From positions 806,001-870,000 of the forward strand of contig NZ_BBXF01000002.1 of NCBI RefSeq assembly GCF_001570585.1: DNA of 64,000 nt, in the 5' to 3' direction. Positions within the stretch are counted from its first letter, which is position 1. Each line of letters begins with the position of its first letter. This document shows positions 35,073 to 43,024 of the stretch, one piece after another. The position numbers and the translations under genes are program-made. The DNA comes from Herbidospora daliensis (GTDB taxonomy: Bacteria > Actinomycetota > Actinomycetes > Streptosporangiales > Streptosporangiaceae). The notes below the pieces were generated by a model. It did not search any database and had not been told where the DNA came from. It saw only the letters and a list, made by a program, of their open reading frames with translations.

Positions 35073-35356
35073 TGATCATCGCGACGCTGGCCATCGTCCC
35101 GGCCCTGATGGCCGGGGGCGGCCCGGGGCCGATCGCGTCGGCCGGCATCACCAACGTCACCAAGGACCGCGGCGCCATCACCAACGTCGGCAACAGCTAC
35201 AACAGCGGCAATTACCGCAATCGCAAGAACGGCGTGAACAGCGGCAACTTCTCCAACGTGAACGGGTCGGCCAACAGCGTCAACGCGTCGGTCGCCTCGA
35301 ACTTCGCCGACGGCCGGCAGAAGATCATCGTGATCGGCGGCAAGCGGAAACGCTAG
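35069..35356 (+). CDS. Small secreted Asn-rich protein, coupled partner
   Basis: This is a 95-residue exported protein with a signal peptide ending PIASA. The mature part is almost only Asn/Ser/Gly repeats: ITNVTKDRGAITNVGNSYN, then SGNYRNRKNGVNSGNFSN. It shares NSGNFSN-x-NGS with the preceding protein but has no cysteines and ends with a basic tail. The ATGA overlap suggests that both are made together. It resembles no enzyme. Co-assembly as fibrils is a testable inference. Confidence 0.72.
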   Translation: MMIIATLAIVPALMAGGGPGPIASAGITNVTKDRGAITNVGNSYNSGNYRNRKNGVNSGNFSNVNGSANSVNASVASNFADGRQKIIVIGGKRKR

Positions 35357-36483
35357 AGCCTGACCGGCAGCGAGGTCAGCCGGTAGGTGCCCGGGTCGGG
35401 GGTGCGCAGGGTCGCCGGGTCGGCGGCCAGCTCCAGGTCGCGCCTGAGCAGTTCGGTCAGCGCGACCTGGGTCGTCACCCGCGCGATGGCGGCGCCGACG
35501 CAGAAGTGCGGGCCGTGCGCGAAGCCCAGGTGCGGGGCGCGGTCGCGGGTGACGTCGAGCTCGTCGGGGGCCTCGAACACCCTCGGGTCGCGGTTGCCGC
35601 CCGCGAGCGCGCAGGTCACCGGGGTGCCGGCGGCGATCTCGACGCCGCACAGCTCCATGGGCTCGCGGGCGTAGCGGGGGATCGACAACAACGTCGGGCC
35701 GCAGAAGCGGGTCAGCTCCTCGACCGCGCGCGGCATCAGCTCGGGCTTGTCACGCAGCAGGGCCAGCTGCTCCGGGTGGGTGAGCAGGGCCAGCGCCGCG
35801 TTGGCGATGAGGTTCGTGGGGGTCTGACCGGCCAGGATCAGGTGCCAGACCAGGGTCACCAGCTCCTGGTCGGTCAGCTCCGAGGCCACCAGATCAGACA
35901 GCAGGTCGTCGCCCGGTTCGGCGCGCCGCCGGGCCACCGCCGCCTTCGCCCCGGCCATGATGCCGGGGATCGCTTCGGCGAAGCCGGGGCCGCCGGGCGT
36001 GTCGACCACCCGGCCGTAGGCGCGCCACCGCTCGCGGTCGTCGTCGGGGACGCCGACCAGGGTGCAGATGACGTCCATGGGCAGCGGGCGGGTGAAGGCG
36101 GGGATCAGGTCGGTCTCGCCGTCGAGCGGGCCGAGCAGCCCGGCGACGATCCGGGTGATCCGGGCGCGGAACGCCTCGGCCCGGCGCGGGGTGAAGGCCG
36201 GGGTGGCGGCCTTGCGCAGGCGGGCGTGCTCGGCGCCGTTCATCTCGCTCATGGTCCGCATGTACGGCAGGCAGTCGTCGGGCACCTCGGGACGCATGAA
36301 GCTGTCCGACCGGATCTCCAGCCGGGGATCGGAGAGCGCCGCCCGGATGTCGTCGTAGCGGGTGACCACCATCCACTCCGGCGCGCCGGGCATACGCAGG
36401 ACCGCGAGCGGGCCCGCCTCCCTGGCCTGGCCGTAGACGCCGAAGGGGTCGCCCATGGTGGCGGCGAGGTCGATCTCGTACAT
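35353..36483 (-). CDS. Cytochrome P450
   Basis: This 376-residue soluble bacterial P450 has the heme-thiolate motif GFAHGPHFCVGAAIAR with the ligand Cys near 330. The I-helix AGQTPTNLI lacks the second Thr of AGxxTT. ExxR is EELTR, and the PERF region is DELDVTRDRAPH. No ferredoxin or reductase gene adjoins, so redox partners lie elsewhere. It is divergent from a TetR gene with an inverted repeat between them. Its 3' end overlaps the Asn-rich gene by 4 bp. The substrate is unknown. Confidence 0.93.
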   Translation of the reverse strand: MYEIDLAATMGDPFGVYGQAREAGPLAVLRMPGAPEWMVVTRYDDIRAALSDPRLEIRSDSFMRPEVPDDCLPYMRTMSEMNGAEHARLRKAATPAFTPRRAEAFRARITRIVAGLLGPLDGETDLIPAFTRPLPMDVICTLVGVPDDDRERWRAYGRVVDTPGGPGFAEAIPGIMAGAKAAVARRRAEPGDDLLSDLVASELTDQELVTLVWHLILAGQTPTNLIANAALALLTHPEQLALLRDKPELMPRAVEELTRFCGPTLLSIPRYAREPMELCGVEIAAGTPVTCALAGGNRDPRVFEAPDELDVTRDRAPHLGFAHGPHFCVGAAIARVTTQVALTELLRRDLELAADPATLRTPDPGTYRLTSLPVRL

Positions 36484-36493
36484 CGGCTCTCCG

Positions 36494-36544
36494 GATGTTT
36501 TCGGAACTCAGATGATGAGAACATCTGGATGGCGACGCTATTCT
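36494..36544. promoter_or_regulatory. P450/TetR intergenic operator and TetR promoter
   Basis: GATGTTTTC (36494-36502) and GAGAACATC (36517-36525) form an inverted repeat with 8 of 9 pairs and a 14-nt spacer. The TetR promoter is ATGAGA (36515-36520) with TATTCT (36539-36544), 18-nt spacing, so the right arm covers its -35. Repression of both divergent genes is likely. Confidence 0.6.
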
Positions 36545-36575
36545 GGCCGGGTAGATCCGGCAAGGCGGAGGCGAA

Positions 36576-37502
36576 ATGGCGCGGTTGTCCCGTGTGGAGC
36601 ACCAACGGCTCACCCGCGAGAAGGTGCTCGCCGCCGCGCGGGCCGAATTCCTCCTGTACGGCTTCCGCGACGCGAAGATCGACAACATCGCCGAGCGGGC
36701 CGAGCTCACCCGAGGCGCGGTCTACTCCAACTTCCCCGGCAAACGGGCGCTCTACTTCGCCGTGCTGGCCGCCGGGCGTCCGGTCGTCACCGCCGACCCC
36801 GCGACCACCCGGGCCGAGGCCCTCCGCGCCTTCGCCCGCGCCTGGCTGACCGGCGTGCCGATCAGCTCCGAGCCCTGGCTGGGCCGCGACCTGCTGCCCG
36901 AGGTCATGGCCGACGAGACGACCCGCAAGCCATTCGCCCAGCTGGTGAAGTTGAGCGCGATCCTGCTCGGGCTGACCCTCGAACGCCTCGACCCCGCCGC
37001 CGGCCGTCAGGTCCGCGTCGCGGAGCAGGCCCTCACGATCCTCCACGGCGCCGGCCAGTTCAGCGGTTTCGCCGACCTGTTCGACGTGGTCCGCGCCTGC
37101 GAGCACCTCGCCGCCCTCGACCTCGACGACTCCTGGCCGCCGCCCCACCTGGCGTTCGCGGCCCAGGTCGACGTGGTCGACGAACCGGCCGGCGGCCTGC
37201 CCGAGGGGGTCGTCGTCACCCTCGCGCCCCACCGCGTGTCGGCCGTGGAAGAGGCGATGAGGGCCACGCCGGACGACGTGACCCTCATCCTGGCGGCCGG
37301 CGACGAACTGGCGCTGCTGGCCGAGCTCGTCATCGGCGACACCGTCAACTGCTTGCGGCCCCTCGGGGCGGCGCCGTCGTTGCGGGTGCTCTACGGGCCG
37401 CCGGGAGGAGACACGACGGAGACGGCCGTCCGGGTCGCGAACGGCCGCATCGTGGCCAGGGCCGAGGGTTTCGGCTCCTGTCACGCCGTCGCGTCGACCT
37501 GA
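36576..37502 (+). CDS. TetR-family regulator with extra C-terminal domain
   Basis: This protein has 308 residues against about 190-220 usual. The HTH (about 12-60) reads [20 protein letters not shown], then [19 protein letters not shown]. After the ligand-binding helices, about 100 residues (about 195-308) form an extra beta-rich segment ([31 protein letters not shown]) that I do not recognise. GGAGG precedes the ATG. It is divergent from the P450 gene and probably controls it. The last 22 bp overlap the convergent tctA gene. Confidence 0.88.
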   Translation: MARLSRVEHQRLTREKVLAAARAEFLLYGFRDAKIDNIAERAELTRGAVYSNFPGKRALYFAVLAAGRPVVTADPATTRAEALRAFARAWLTGVPISSEPWLGRDLLPEVMADETTRKPFAQLVKLSAILLGLTLERLDPAAGRQVRVAEQALTILHGAGQFSGFADLFDVVRACEHLAALDLDDSWPPPHLAFAAQVDVVDEPAGGLPEGVVVTLAPHRVSAVEEAMRATPDDVTLILAAGDELALLAELVIGDTVNCLRPLGAAPSLRVLYGPPGGDTTETAVRVANGRIVARAEGFGSCHAVAST

Positions 37503-38980
37503 CGCCGTCTCGCCAGCAGACGGCGGGCCAGGGGGACGCCCAGGATCAGCGCCGACAGGATCAGCAGGACGGCCGCGATCGGGCTGGTCACCAGCACCGT
37601 CGCGTCGCCCGCCCCGATCGCGAGGGCGCGCCTGAGCTGGATCTCGGCCATCGGCCCGAGGATCAGGCCGATCACCGCCGGGGCGAGCGGCAGGCCGAAG
37701 CGGCGCATCGCGAAGCCGATCAGGCCCAGCACGTAGAGGACCACCAGGTCCACCCACGACGCGTTGAGCGCGTAGACGCCCAGGGCGGCGAACAGCAGGA
37801 TGCCCGCGTAGAGGTAGGGCCGGGGGATGTGCAGCACCCGGGCCCACAGGGGGGCCAGCGGCAGGTTCAGCACCAGCAGCATCGCGTTGCCGACGAACAG
37901 CGACGCGATCATGCCCCAGACCAGGGCCGGGTTGTGGTCGAAGAGCTGCGGTCCGGGCTGCAGGCCGTACTGCTGGAAGGCGGCCAGCAGGATCGCCGCG
38001 GTGGCCGACGTCGGCAGGCCCAGGGTCAGCAGCGGCACCAGGGTGCCGGCCGCCGAGGCGTTGTTGGCCGCCTCGGGCCCGGCCACGCCCTCGATCGCGC
38101 CCTCGCCGAACTCCCGGCCCTTGGCCAGGCGCTTCTCCACCGAGTACGACAGGAAGGTCGGGATCTCGGCCCCGCCGCCGGGCAGCGCGCCGAAGGGGAA
38201 GCCCAGCGCGGTGCCCCGCAGCCACGGCCTCCACGACCGGGCCCAGTCGGAGCGGCCCATGAAGGCGCGGCCCACCGGGATCACCTCGGGGTGGCCGTGG
38301 CGGAGCCGGGAGGCGACGTACAGGACCTCGCCGAGTGCGAAGAGGCCCACGGCCACCACGACGACGTCGACGCCGTCGAGCAGCTGCGGGATGCCCAGGG
38401 TGAGCCGGGCCTGGCCGGTCTGCTGGTCGATGCCGATCAGGCCGATGACCAGGCCGATGCCGAGCGACGCCAGACCCCGCACGACCGACCGCGACAACAC
38501 CGACGACACGGCCGTGAAGGCCAGGATCGCCAGCGCGAAGTAGTCCTCCGGGCCGAAGGAGATCGCGAAGTCGACCACGAGCGGGGCCGCCACCACCAGG
38601 AGGGCGGTGGCGATCGTACCGGCGACGAACGAACCGATCGCCGCCGTGGCCAGCGCCTGGGCGGCGCGGCCCCGGCGGGCCATCTTGTTGCCTTCGAGAG
38701 CCGTGATCATGGACGAGCTCTCGCCCGGCGTGTTCAGCAGGATCGACGTGGTCGAACCGCCGTACATGCCGCCGTAGTAGATCCCGGCGAACATGATGAA
38801 CGCGCTGGCCGGCGGCACGTTGAAGGTGATCGGCAGGAGCAGCGCCACGGTCATCGCGGGGCCGATGCCGGGGAGCACGCCCACGAGCGTGCCGAGGGTG
38901 ACGCCGACGAGGGCGTACAGGAGATTGACCGGCGTGAACGCCGTGGCGAAGCCGTCGAGCAGGAGCTGGAAGGAGTCCAT
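37481..38980 (-). CDS. tctA: Tripartite tricarboxylate transporter, large membrane subunit TctA
   Basis: This 499-residue protein has about 11-12 transmembrane helices. Hallmarks are [20 protein letters not shown] near the N-terminus, [20 protein letters not shown] and [20 protein letters not shown], and a second [15 protein letters not shown] segment. It forms the channel of a sodium- or proton-driven importer for citrate, tartrate, terephthalate or other carboxylates. Only 1 bp separates its ATG from the tctB stop. Confidence 0.96.
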   Translation of the reverse strand: MDSFQLLLDGFATAFTPVNLLYALVGVTLGTLVGVLPGIGPAMTVALLLPITFNVPPASAFIMFAGIYYGGMYGGSTTSILLNTPGESSSMITALEGNKMARRGRAAQALATAAIGSFVAGTIATALLVVAAPLVVDFAISFGPEDYFALAILAFTAVSSVLSRSVVRGLASLGIGLVIGLIGIDQQTGQARLTLGIPQLLDGVDVVVVAVGLFALGEVLYVASRLRHGHPEVIPVGRAFMGRSDWARSWRPWLRGTALGFPFGALPGGGAEIPTFLSYSVEKRLAKGREFGEGAIEGVAGPEAANNASAAGTLVPLLTLGLPTSATAAILLAAFQQYGLQPGPQLFDHNPALVWGMIASLFVGNAMLLVLNLPLAPLWARVLHIPRPYLYAGILLFAALGVYALNASWVDLVVLYVLGLIGFAMRRFGLPLAPAVIGLILGPMAEIQLRRALAIGAGDATVLVTSPIAAVLLILSALILGVPLARRLLARRRQVDATA

Positions 38981-38981
38981 C

Positions 38982-39464
38982 TCAGATCAGCCCCTCCAGC
39001 GGCCCGCCGGGCAGCGTGACGCCCAGGCCCTTCACGAAGGCCAGGTAGGACGCCACGGCCAGCACGATCGCCAGCGCCCCGGCCCGGAGCCGGTTCTCGG
39101 CCCCGAGCACCCACGACACCCCGAAGAACAACAACGCCCCCGCGATGATCCAGCCCAGCAGGTCGACCGACACGGCGAACGCCAGGAAGATCACGCTGAT
39201 CAGGGCGACCGACTTCTTGTCGGAGGTCGCCGACGGGTCGACGTCCTCGCTCTCCTCCGGGTCGCCCTGACCGCCGCGCAGCACGTCGACCACGTAGAAC
39301 ACGCCGGTCGCGATCATGGCGGAGCCGACGATGATCGGGAAGAACCGCGGTCCCAGCCCGAGCGTCGACGCCGCCGCCGTCACGTCGGCGGTGCCGACGA
39401 TGACGAACACGCCCAGGGCCAGCACGGCCCCCGCGAGCAGCAGTTCCGGGTTCTTCCACCGCAT
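38982..39464 (-). CDS. tctB: Tripartite tricarboxylate transporter, small membrane subunit TctB
   Basis: This 160-residue protein has four transmembrane helices. It opens [20 protein letters not shown] and carries the TctB-typical [19 protein letters not shown]. An acidic loop ([10 protein letters not shown]) lies between helices 2 and 3. The ATG overlaps the tctC stop by 1 bp (TGATG), so translation is coupled along tctCBA. TctB stabilises the channel with TctA. Confidence 0.93.
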   Translation of the reverse strand: MRWKNPELLLAGAVLALGVFVIVGTADVTAAASTLGLGPRFFPIIVGSAMIATGVFYVVDVLRGGQGDPEESEDVDPSATSDKKSVALISVIFLAFAVSVDLLGWIIAGALLFFGVSWVLGAENRLRAGALAIVLAVASYLAFVKGLGVTLPGGPLEGLI

Positions 39465-40426
39465 CAGGACACGAGCCCCATCTCGGCGATGATGCCCTTC
39501 ACCCGGGTCTCCTCGGCCGCCAGGTAGTCGGCGAACGGCTGCCCGGTCTGGAAGACGTCGCTCCAGCCGTTCTTGGCCACCGCGTCCTTCCACGCCGCCG
39601 AGTCGTGCATCTTGGTGACCAGGTCGGTGAGCGACTGCTTGGCGGCGTCGTCGAGCCCGCCCGGGGCCACGAACCCGCGCCAGTTGGCGAGTTCGACGTC
39701 GAGCCCGCCCTCCTTCAGCGTCGGCGCGTCGATGCTCTCGAGACGCGCGGGCGACGAGACGCCCAGGGCGCGCAGCTTGCCCGACTTCACGTGCTCGGCG
39801 AACTCGCCGATGCCCGAGATGCCGATCGCGACCTTGCCGCCGAGCAGCGAGTTCAGCGCCTCGCCGCCGCCCGAGTGGGCGATGTAGTTGACCAGCTTCG
39901 GGTCGACCCCGGCGGCCTTGGCCATCAGCCCGGCCAGGATGTGGTCGGTGCCGCCGGCCGAACCGCCGGCCACGGCGACCTTCGCGGGGTCGGCCTGCCA
40001 GGCGGCGGCCAGGTCGCGCAGGTTCTGGAAGGGCGAGTTCGCCGGGACGACGACGATCTCGTACTCCTCGGTCAGCTTGGCGATCGGCGTCGTCTCGGCC
40101 AGGGTGACCTGGGACTTGTTCTGCTCGATGGCGCCCACCATGACCAGGCCCATCGTCATGAGCAGGTTGCCGTTGCCCTTCTCCCCGACGAGCTGGGTGA
40201 GGCCGATCGTGCCGCCGGCGCCGGGCACGTTGTAGACCTCGACCTTGAGGTTCGGGTCGGCCGACTTGAACGCCTGCTCGGCGGTCCGGGACGTGGTGTC
40301 CCATCCGCCGCCCGGCGCGGCCGGCGCCATGATCTTGAGAGCCGAGGTCCCGCCGCCGGACGAGCCCGCACCGCATGCCGTGGCGGCGGTGAGCAGAGCC
40401 GCCGCCAATATCAGTTTCAGTCGCAT
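39464..40426 (-). CDS. tctC: Tripartite tricarboxylate transporter, substrate-binding lipoprotein TctC
   Basis: This 320-residue binding lipoprotein has lipobox TAATACGAG. The Bug/TctC fold is shown by IMAPAAPGGGWDTTSRTAEQA and the VYNVPGAGGTIGLTQL loop that contacts the carboxylate ligand. NYIAHSGGGEALNSLLGGKV is also conserved. It starts the tctCBA operon and is divergent from a CitA/CitB-type two-component system that should sense the same carboxylate. Confidence 0.95.
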   Translation of the reverse strand: MRLKLILAAALLTAATACGAGSSGGGTSALKIMAPAAPGGGWDTTSRTAEQAFKSADPNLKVEVYNVPGAGGTIGLTQLVGEKGNGNLLMTMGLVMVGAIEQNKSQVTLAETTPIAKLTEEYEIVVVPANSPFQNLRDLAAAWQADPAKVAVAGGSAGGTDHILAGLMAKAAGVDPKLVNYIAHSGGGEALNSLLGGKVAIGISGIGEFAEHVKSGKLRALGVSSPARLESIDAPTLKEGGLDVELANWRGFVAPGGLDDAAKQSLTDLVTKMHDSAAWKDAVAKNGWSDVFQTGQPFADYLAAEETRVKGIIAEMGLVS

Positions 40427-40504
40427 CGCCGACTCCTACACCGTCTACCTGAACGTGGTGAGGATGCTGAGCGAACCCGCACGATCCGTCGATCCTTTAT
40501 GTGA

Positions 40505-40536
40505 TTGACGTCATATAGGTCGTATTGGTCACGACC
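40505..40536. promoter_or_regulatory. Operator candidates between tctC and the CitA-like gene
   Basis: The TGACGTCA palindrome (40506-40513) and the inverted repeat GGTCGT-N7-ACGACC (40518-40536) lie in the 142-bp divergent spacer. Binding by the CitB-like regulator to activate tctCBA is the natural inference. A TTGACG at 40505-40510 could be a -35 element for the kinase gene, but no good -10 follows. Confidence 0.4.
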
Positions 40537-40568
40537 CGGATTTCGGCGCCCGCACCTATAGTGAACGC

Positions 40569-42131
40569 GTGAAACGGCTGCTCAACGCCTCATTGGGCAC
40601 CCAGCTCTTCGTCCTCCAGATGGTGATCGTGCTGCTCACGGTCGTCGGCACCGCGACCGTCTGGGTCGGCCACACCCGCCGCCAGCTCAACGAGCAGCAC
40701 GAGCAGCGGGCCCTCGCCATCGCCGAGTCGGTGGCCGGGCTGCCCGGCGTCCGGGAGGCGTTCGACGACCCCCACCCGGAGCAGACGCTCCAGCCGATCG
40801 CGCTGAGCGTGCAGAAGGCCACCGGCGCCGACTACGTCGTCATCGCCAACCGCGACGAGATCCGCTACGCCCACCCGAACGCCGCCCTGATCGGCCAGAA
40901 GTTGTCGACCGACGGCAGCGAGGTGATGAAGACGGGCGAGGAGTGGACCGGCGTGCAGACCGGCACCCTCGGCACCTCGGTCCGCGGCAAGGCCCCGATC
41001 TTCGGCCTCGACGGCCAGGTCATCGGCCTGGCCAGCGTCGGGATACTGGAGCAGACGGTCGCCGCCGAACTGGGCGACGCCCTCCCGCCGCTCATCTGGA
41101 CGGTCTTCGGCGTGGTGGTCCTGGGCTCGGCCGCGGCGGCGTTCATCACCCGGCGGGTGCGCCGCCAGACCTTCGGCCTGGAGCCCAAGGAGATCGCCGG
41201 CCTGCTCGAACAGCGTGAGGGCGTGCTGCACGGCGTGAAGGAGGGCGTGGTCGCCCTCGACCTCGACGGCCGGATGACCTTGATCAACGACGCCGCGCAG
41301 GAACTCCTCGGCGACGTCCCGGGCTCCCTCGACGACCTGCCGTCCAACGACCGCCTCCGCGACGTCATGGCCGGCGACGACGTCGGCGACGACCGGATCG
41401 TGCTGCGCCACGGCCGCACCCTCGTGCTCAACCGCACCCCCGTCGAGGTGCGCGGCCAGCACCGCGGCTGGGTGGTGACGCTGCGCGACCGCACCGAGCT
41501 GATCCGCCTCTCCCATCAGCTGGACGAGGCCAGCAACACCACCGACATGCTGCGCGCCCAGGCCCACGAGTTCGCCAACCGCATGCACACCGTGGTCGGC
41601 CTGCTGGAACTGGGCGAACAGGAGATGGCCGTCCGCTACATCACCGAATCGGCCGGCGGCCAGTACGCCGCCGACATCCGCGAACACGTGAAGGACCCGA
41701 CCCTGGCGGCCCTGCTGCTGGCCAAGTCGGCCCAGGCGGCCGAACGCGGCGCGGCCCTGCGCCTGGCCGACGACGCCCGCGTCGACGAGGGCACCCTGGG
41801 CGACCCCCACGACGCCGTCCTCGTCGTCGGCAACCTGGTCGCGAACGCCCTCGACGCCCTCGACGACACGGGCGGCACGGTCGAGGTCTGCGTCCGGACG
41901 ACCGAGGAGGGCCTGCACGTGCGGGTCGGCGACGACGGCCCCGGCATAGCGGCCGACCTGGCCGAAGAGGTCTTCAGGGAGGGCTTCACCACCAAGGCCG
42001 CCCAGTCGGGCCCGCGCGGCCTGGGCCTCGCGCTGACGCGGCAGGCCTGCCTACGTCGCGGCGGCTGGGTAAAGGTGCACAACGAGCGCGGCGCCGTCTT
42101 CACCGCGTTCCTGCCGAGGCGGTCAGGATGA
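40569..42131 (+). CDS. CitA/DcuS-family sensor histidine kinase
   Basis: This 520-residue membrane kinase has helices at about 10-30 and 175-195 flanking an extracytoplasmic PAS (PDC) domain that should bind a di- or tricarboxylate. A cytoplasmic PAS follows (GVLHGVKEGVVALDLDGRMT). The family-specific H-box is QAHEFANRMHTVVGLLELG, the N-box NLVANALDAL and the G-boxes GDDGPGIA and GLGLALTRQ. It is coupled by ATGA to the response-regulator gene and divergent from tctCBA, the classical arrangement for carboxylate-induced uptake. Confidence 0.95.
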   Translation: MKRLLNASLGTQLFVLQMVIVLLTVVGTATVWVGHTRRQLNEQHEQRALAIAESVAGLPGVREAFDDPHPEQTLQPIALSVQKATGADYVVIANRDEIRYAHPNAALIGQKLSTDGSEVMKTGEEWTGVQTGTLGTSVRGKAPIFGLDGQVIGLASVGILEQTVAAELGDALPPLIWTVFGVVVLGSAAAAFITRRVRRQTFGLEPKEIAGLLEQREGVLHGVKEGVVALDLDGRMTLINDAAQELLGDVPGSLDDLPSNDRLRDVMAGDDVGDDRIVLRHGRTLVLNRTPVEVRGQHRGWVVTLRDRTELIRLSHQLDEASNTTDMLRAQAHEFANRMHTVVGLLELGEQEMAVRYITESAGGQYAADIREHVKDPTLAALLLAKSAQAAERGAALRLADDARVDEGTLGDPHDAVLVVGNLVANALDALDDTGGTVEVCVRTTEEGLHVRVGDDGPGIAADLAEEVFREGFTTKAAQSGPRGLGLALTRQACLRRGGWVKVHNERGAVFTAFLPRRSG

Positions 42132-42793
42132 TCAAGGTTCTCGTCGTCGACGACGACTTCATGGTGGCCCGCATCCACGTGGGCTACGTCGGCCGGGTCC
42201 CCGGCTTCTCCGTCGTCGGCACCGCCCACGGCGGCCGCGCCGCCATCACGGCGGTCGAGGACCTGCGCCCCGACCTGGTCCTGCTCGACGTCTACATGGC
42301 CGACATGTCGGGCCTGGACGTCCTCCACCACCTGCGCGGCCTGGCCCATCCCGTCGACATCCTGATGATCACCGCCGCGAACGACATGGACACCGTGAGG
42401 GCCGCCCTACGCGCCGGCGTGGTCAACTACCTGGTCAAACCCTTCACCGCAGCGGAACTGACCGAACGCCTCGACCAGTACGCCCAGTCACGCCGCCGCC
42501 TGGCCGCAGCAGGCCCGGCCATGCAGGAGGACATCGACCGCCTCTTCGGCGGCACCAACCGGGGCGCCGCCCTGCCCAAGGGCCTGTCGACGGCCACGTG
42601 CGCCCTGGTGGCCGACGCCCTGCGCACCAACGGCGGCGACCTGTCGGCGGCGGAAACGGCGGCGGCGACGGGGTTGTCACGAGTGAGCGCACGGCGGTAC
42701 CTGGAGTACCTGTGCGCGACGGGGCAGGCGGAGCTCCGGCCGAGGTACGGCACGGCGGGCCGCCCGGAACACCGCTACCGCTGGGCCACATAA
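42128..42793 (+). CDS. CitB/DpiA-family response regulator
   Basis: This 221-residue regulator has a receiver starting VLVVDDDFMVARIHVGYV, with phosphoacceptor Asp in LVLLDVYMADMSGLD and Lys in LVKPFTA. The C-terminal DNA-binding part reads NGGDLSAAETAAATGLSRVS, then ARRYLEYL, the CitB-type HTH. It presumably activates the divergent tctCBA operon in response to the coupled CitA-like kinase. Confidence 0.94.
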   Translation: MIKVLVVDDDFMVARIHVGYVGRVPGFSVVGTAHGGRAAITAVEDLRPDLVLLDVYMADMSGLDVLHHLRGLAHPVDILMITAANDMDTVRAALRAGVVNYLVKPFTAAELTERLDQYAQSRRRLAAAGPAMQEDIDRLFGGTNRGAALPKGLSTATCALVADALRTNGGDLSAAETAAATGLSRVSARRYLEYLCATGQAELRPRYGTAGRPEHRYRWAT

Positions 42794-42828
42794 ATCGCTT
42801 TATGCCGGTGGGCCCTCTTTGCTACCGT
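42789..42828 (+). promoter_or_regulatory. AT-rich hairpin and -10 candidate before the leader peptide
   Basis: CATAAA-TCGC-TTTATG (42789-42804) includes the stop of the preceding gene and may be a weak terminator or an AT-rich regulator site. TACCGT (42823-42828) is a reasonable -10, giving a start near 42835 and a transcript that covers the leader ORF. No clear -35 is visible. Confidence 0.3.
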
Positions 42829-42866
42829 CGCCCTGCCAGTCAGGCCGATCAACGGGAGGGGACGTC

Positions 42867-42971
42867 ATGCGGTATGCCGCCGTGCCCCTCCGTACCTTCC
42901 AGGTGATCCGCGTGTCTTCCGGTGCCCGGCTTCGGCTGCGCGCCCGATTCCGGCTGGCTCTCTCTTCGTAG
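42867..42971 (+). CDS. 34-residue Arg-X-Arg leader peptide (putative attenuator uORF)
   Basis: A strong ribosome binding site GGGAGGGG lies 5-6 nt before the ATG. The peptide ends [17 protein letters not shown], with arginine at 21, 23, 25, 27 and 29. Repeated +X+ (Arg-X-Arg) motifs are a known nascent-chain sequence that arrests macrolide-bound ribosomes. The stop lies 53 nt before the EF-G-like ATG. Short alternative pairings are present (42962-42965 with 42970-42973; 42970-42974 with 43004-43008; 43006-43009 with 43014-43017), the last covering the weak GAGA site of the GTPase gene. I infer translational attenuation. Confidence 0.65.
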   Translation: MRYAAVPLRTFQVIRVSSGARLRLRARFRLALSS

Positions 42972-43024
42972 AGGGCTTCATCGCGCCGTCCTTTCCGGAT
43001 TCACCTCTCGAAAGAGAAACGGCC

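Noticed and set aside
42789-42804. WhiB7-type AT-rich activator site
   Set aside because: The AT-rich hairpin is suggestive, but no proper -35 follows at the required position and the segment contains the upstream stop codon.
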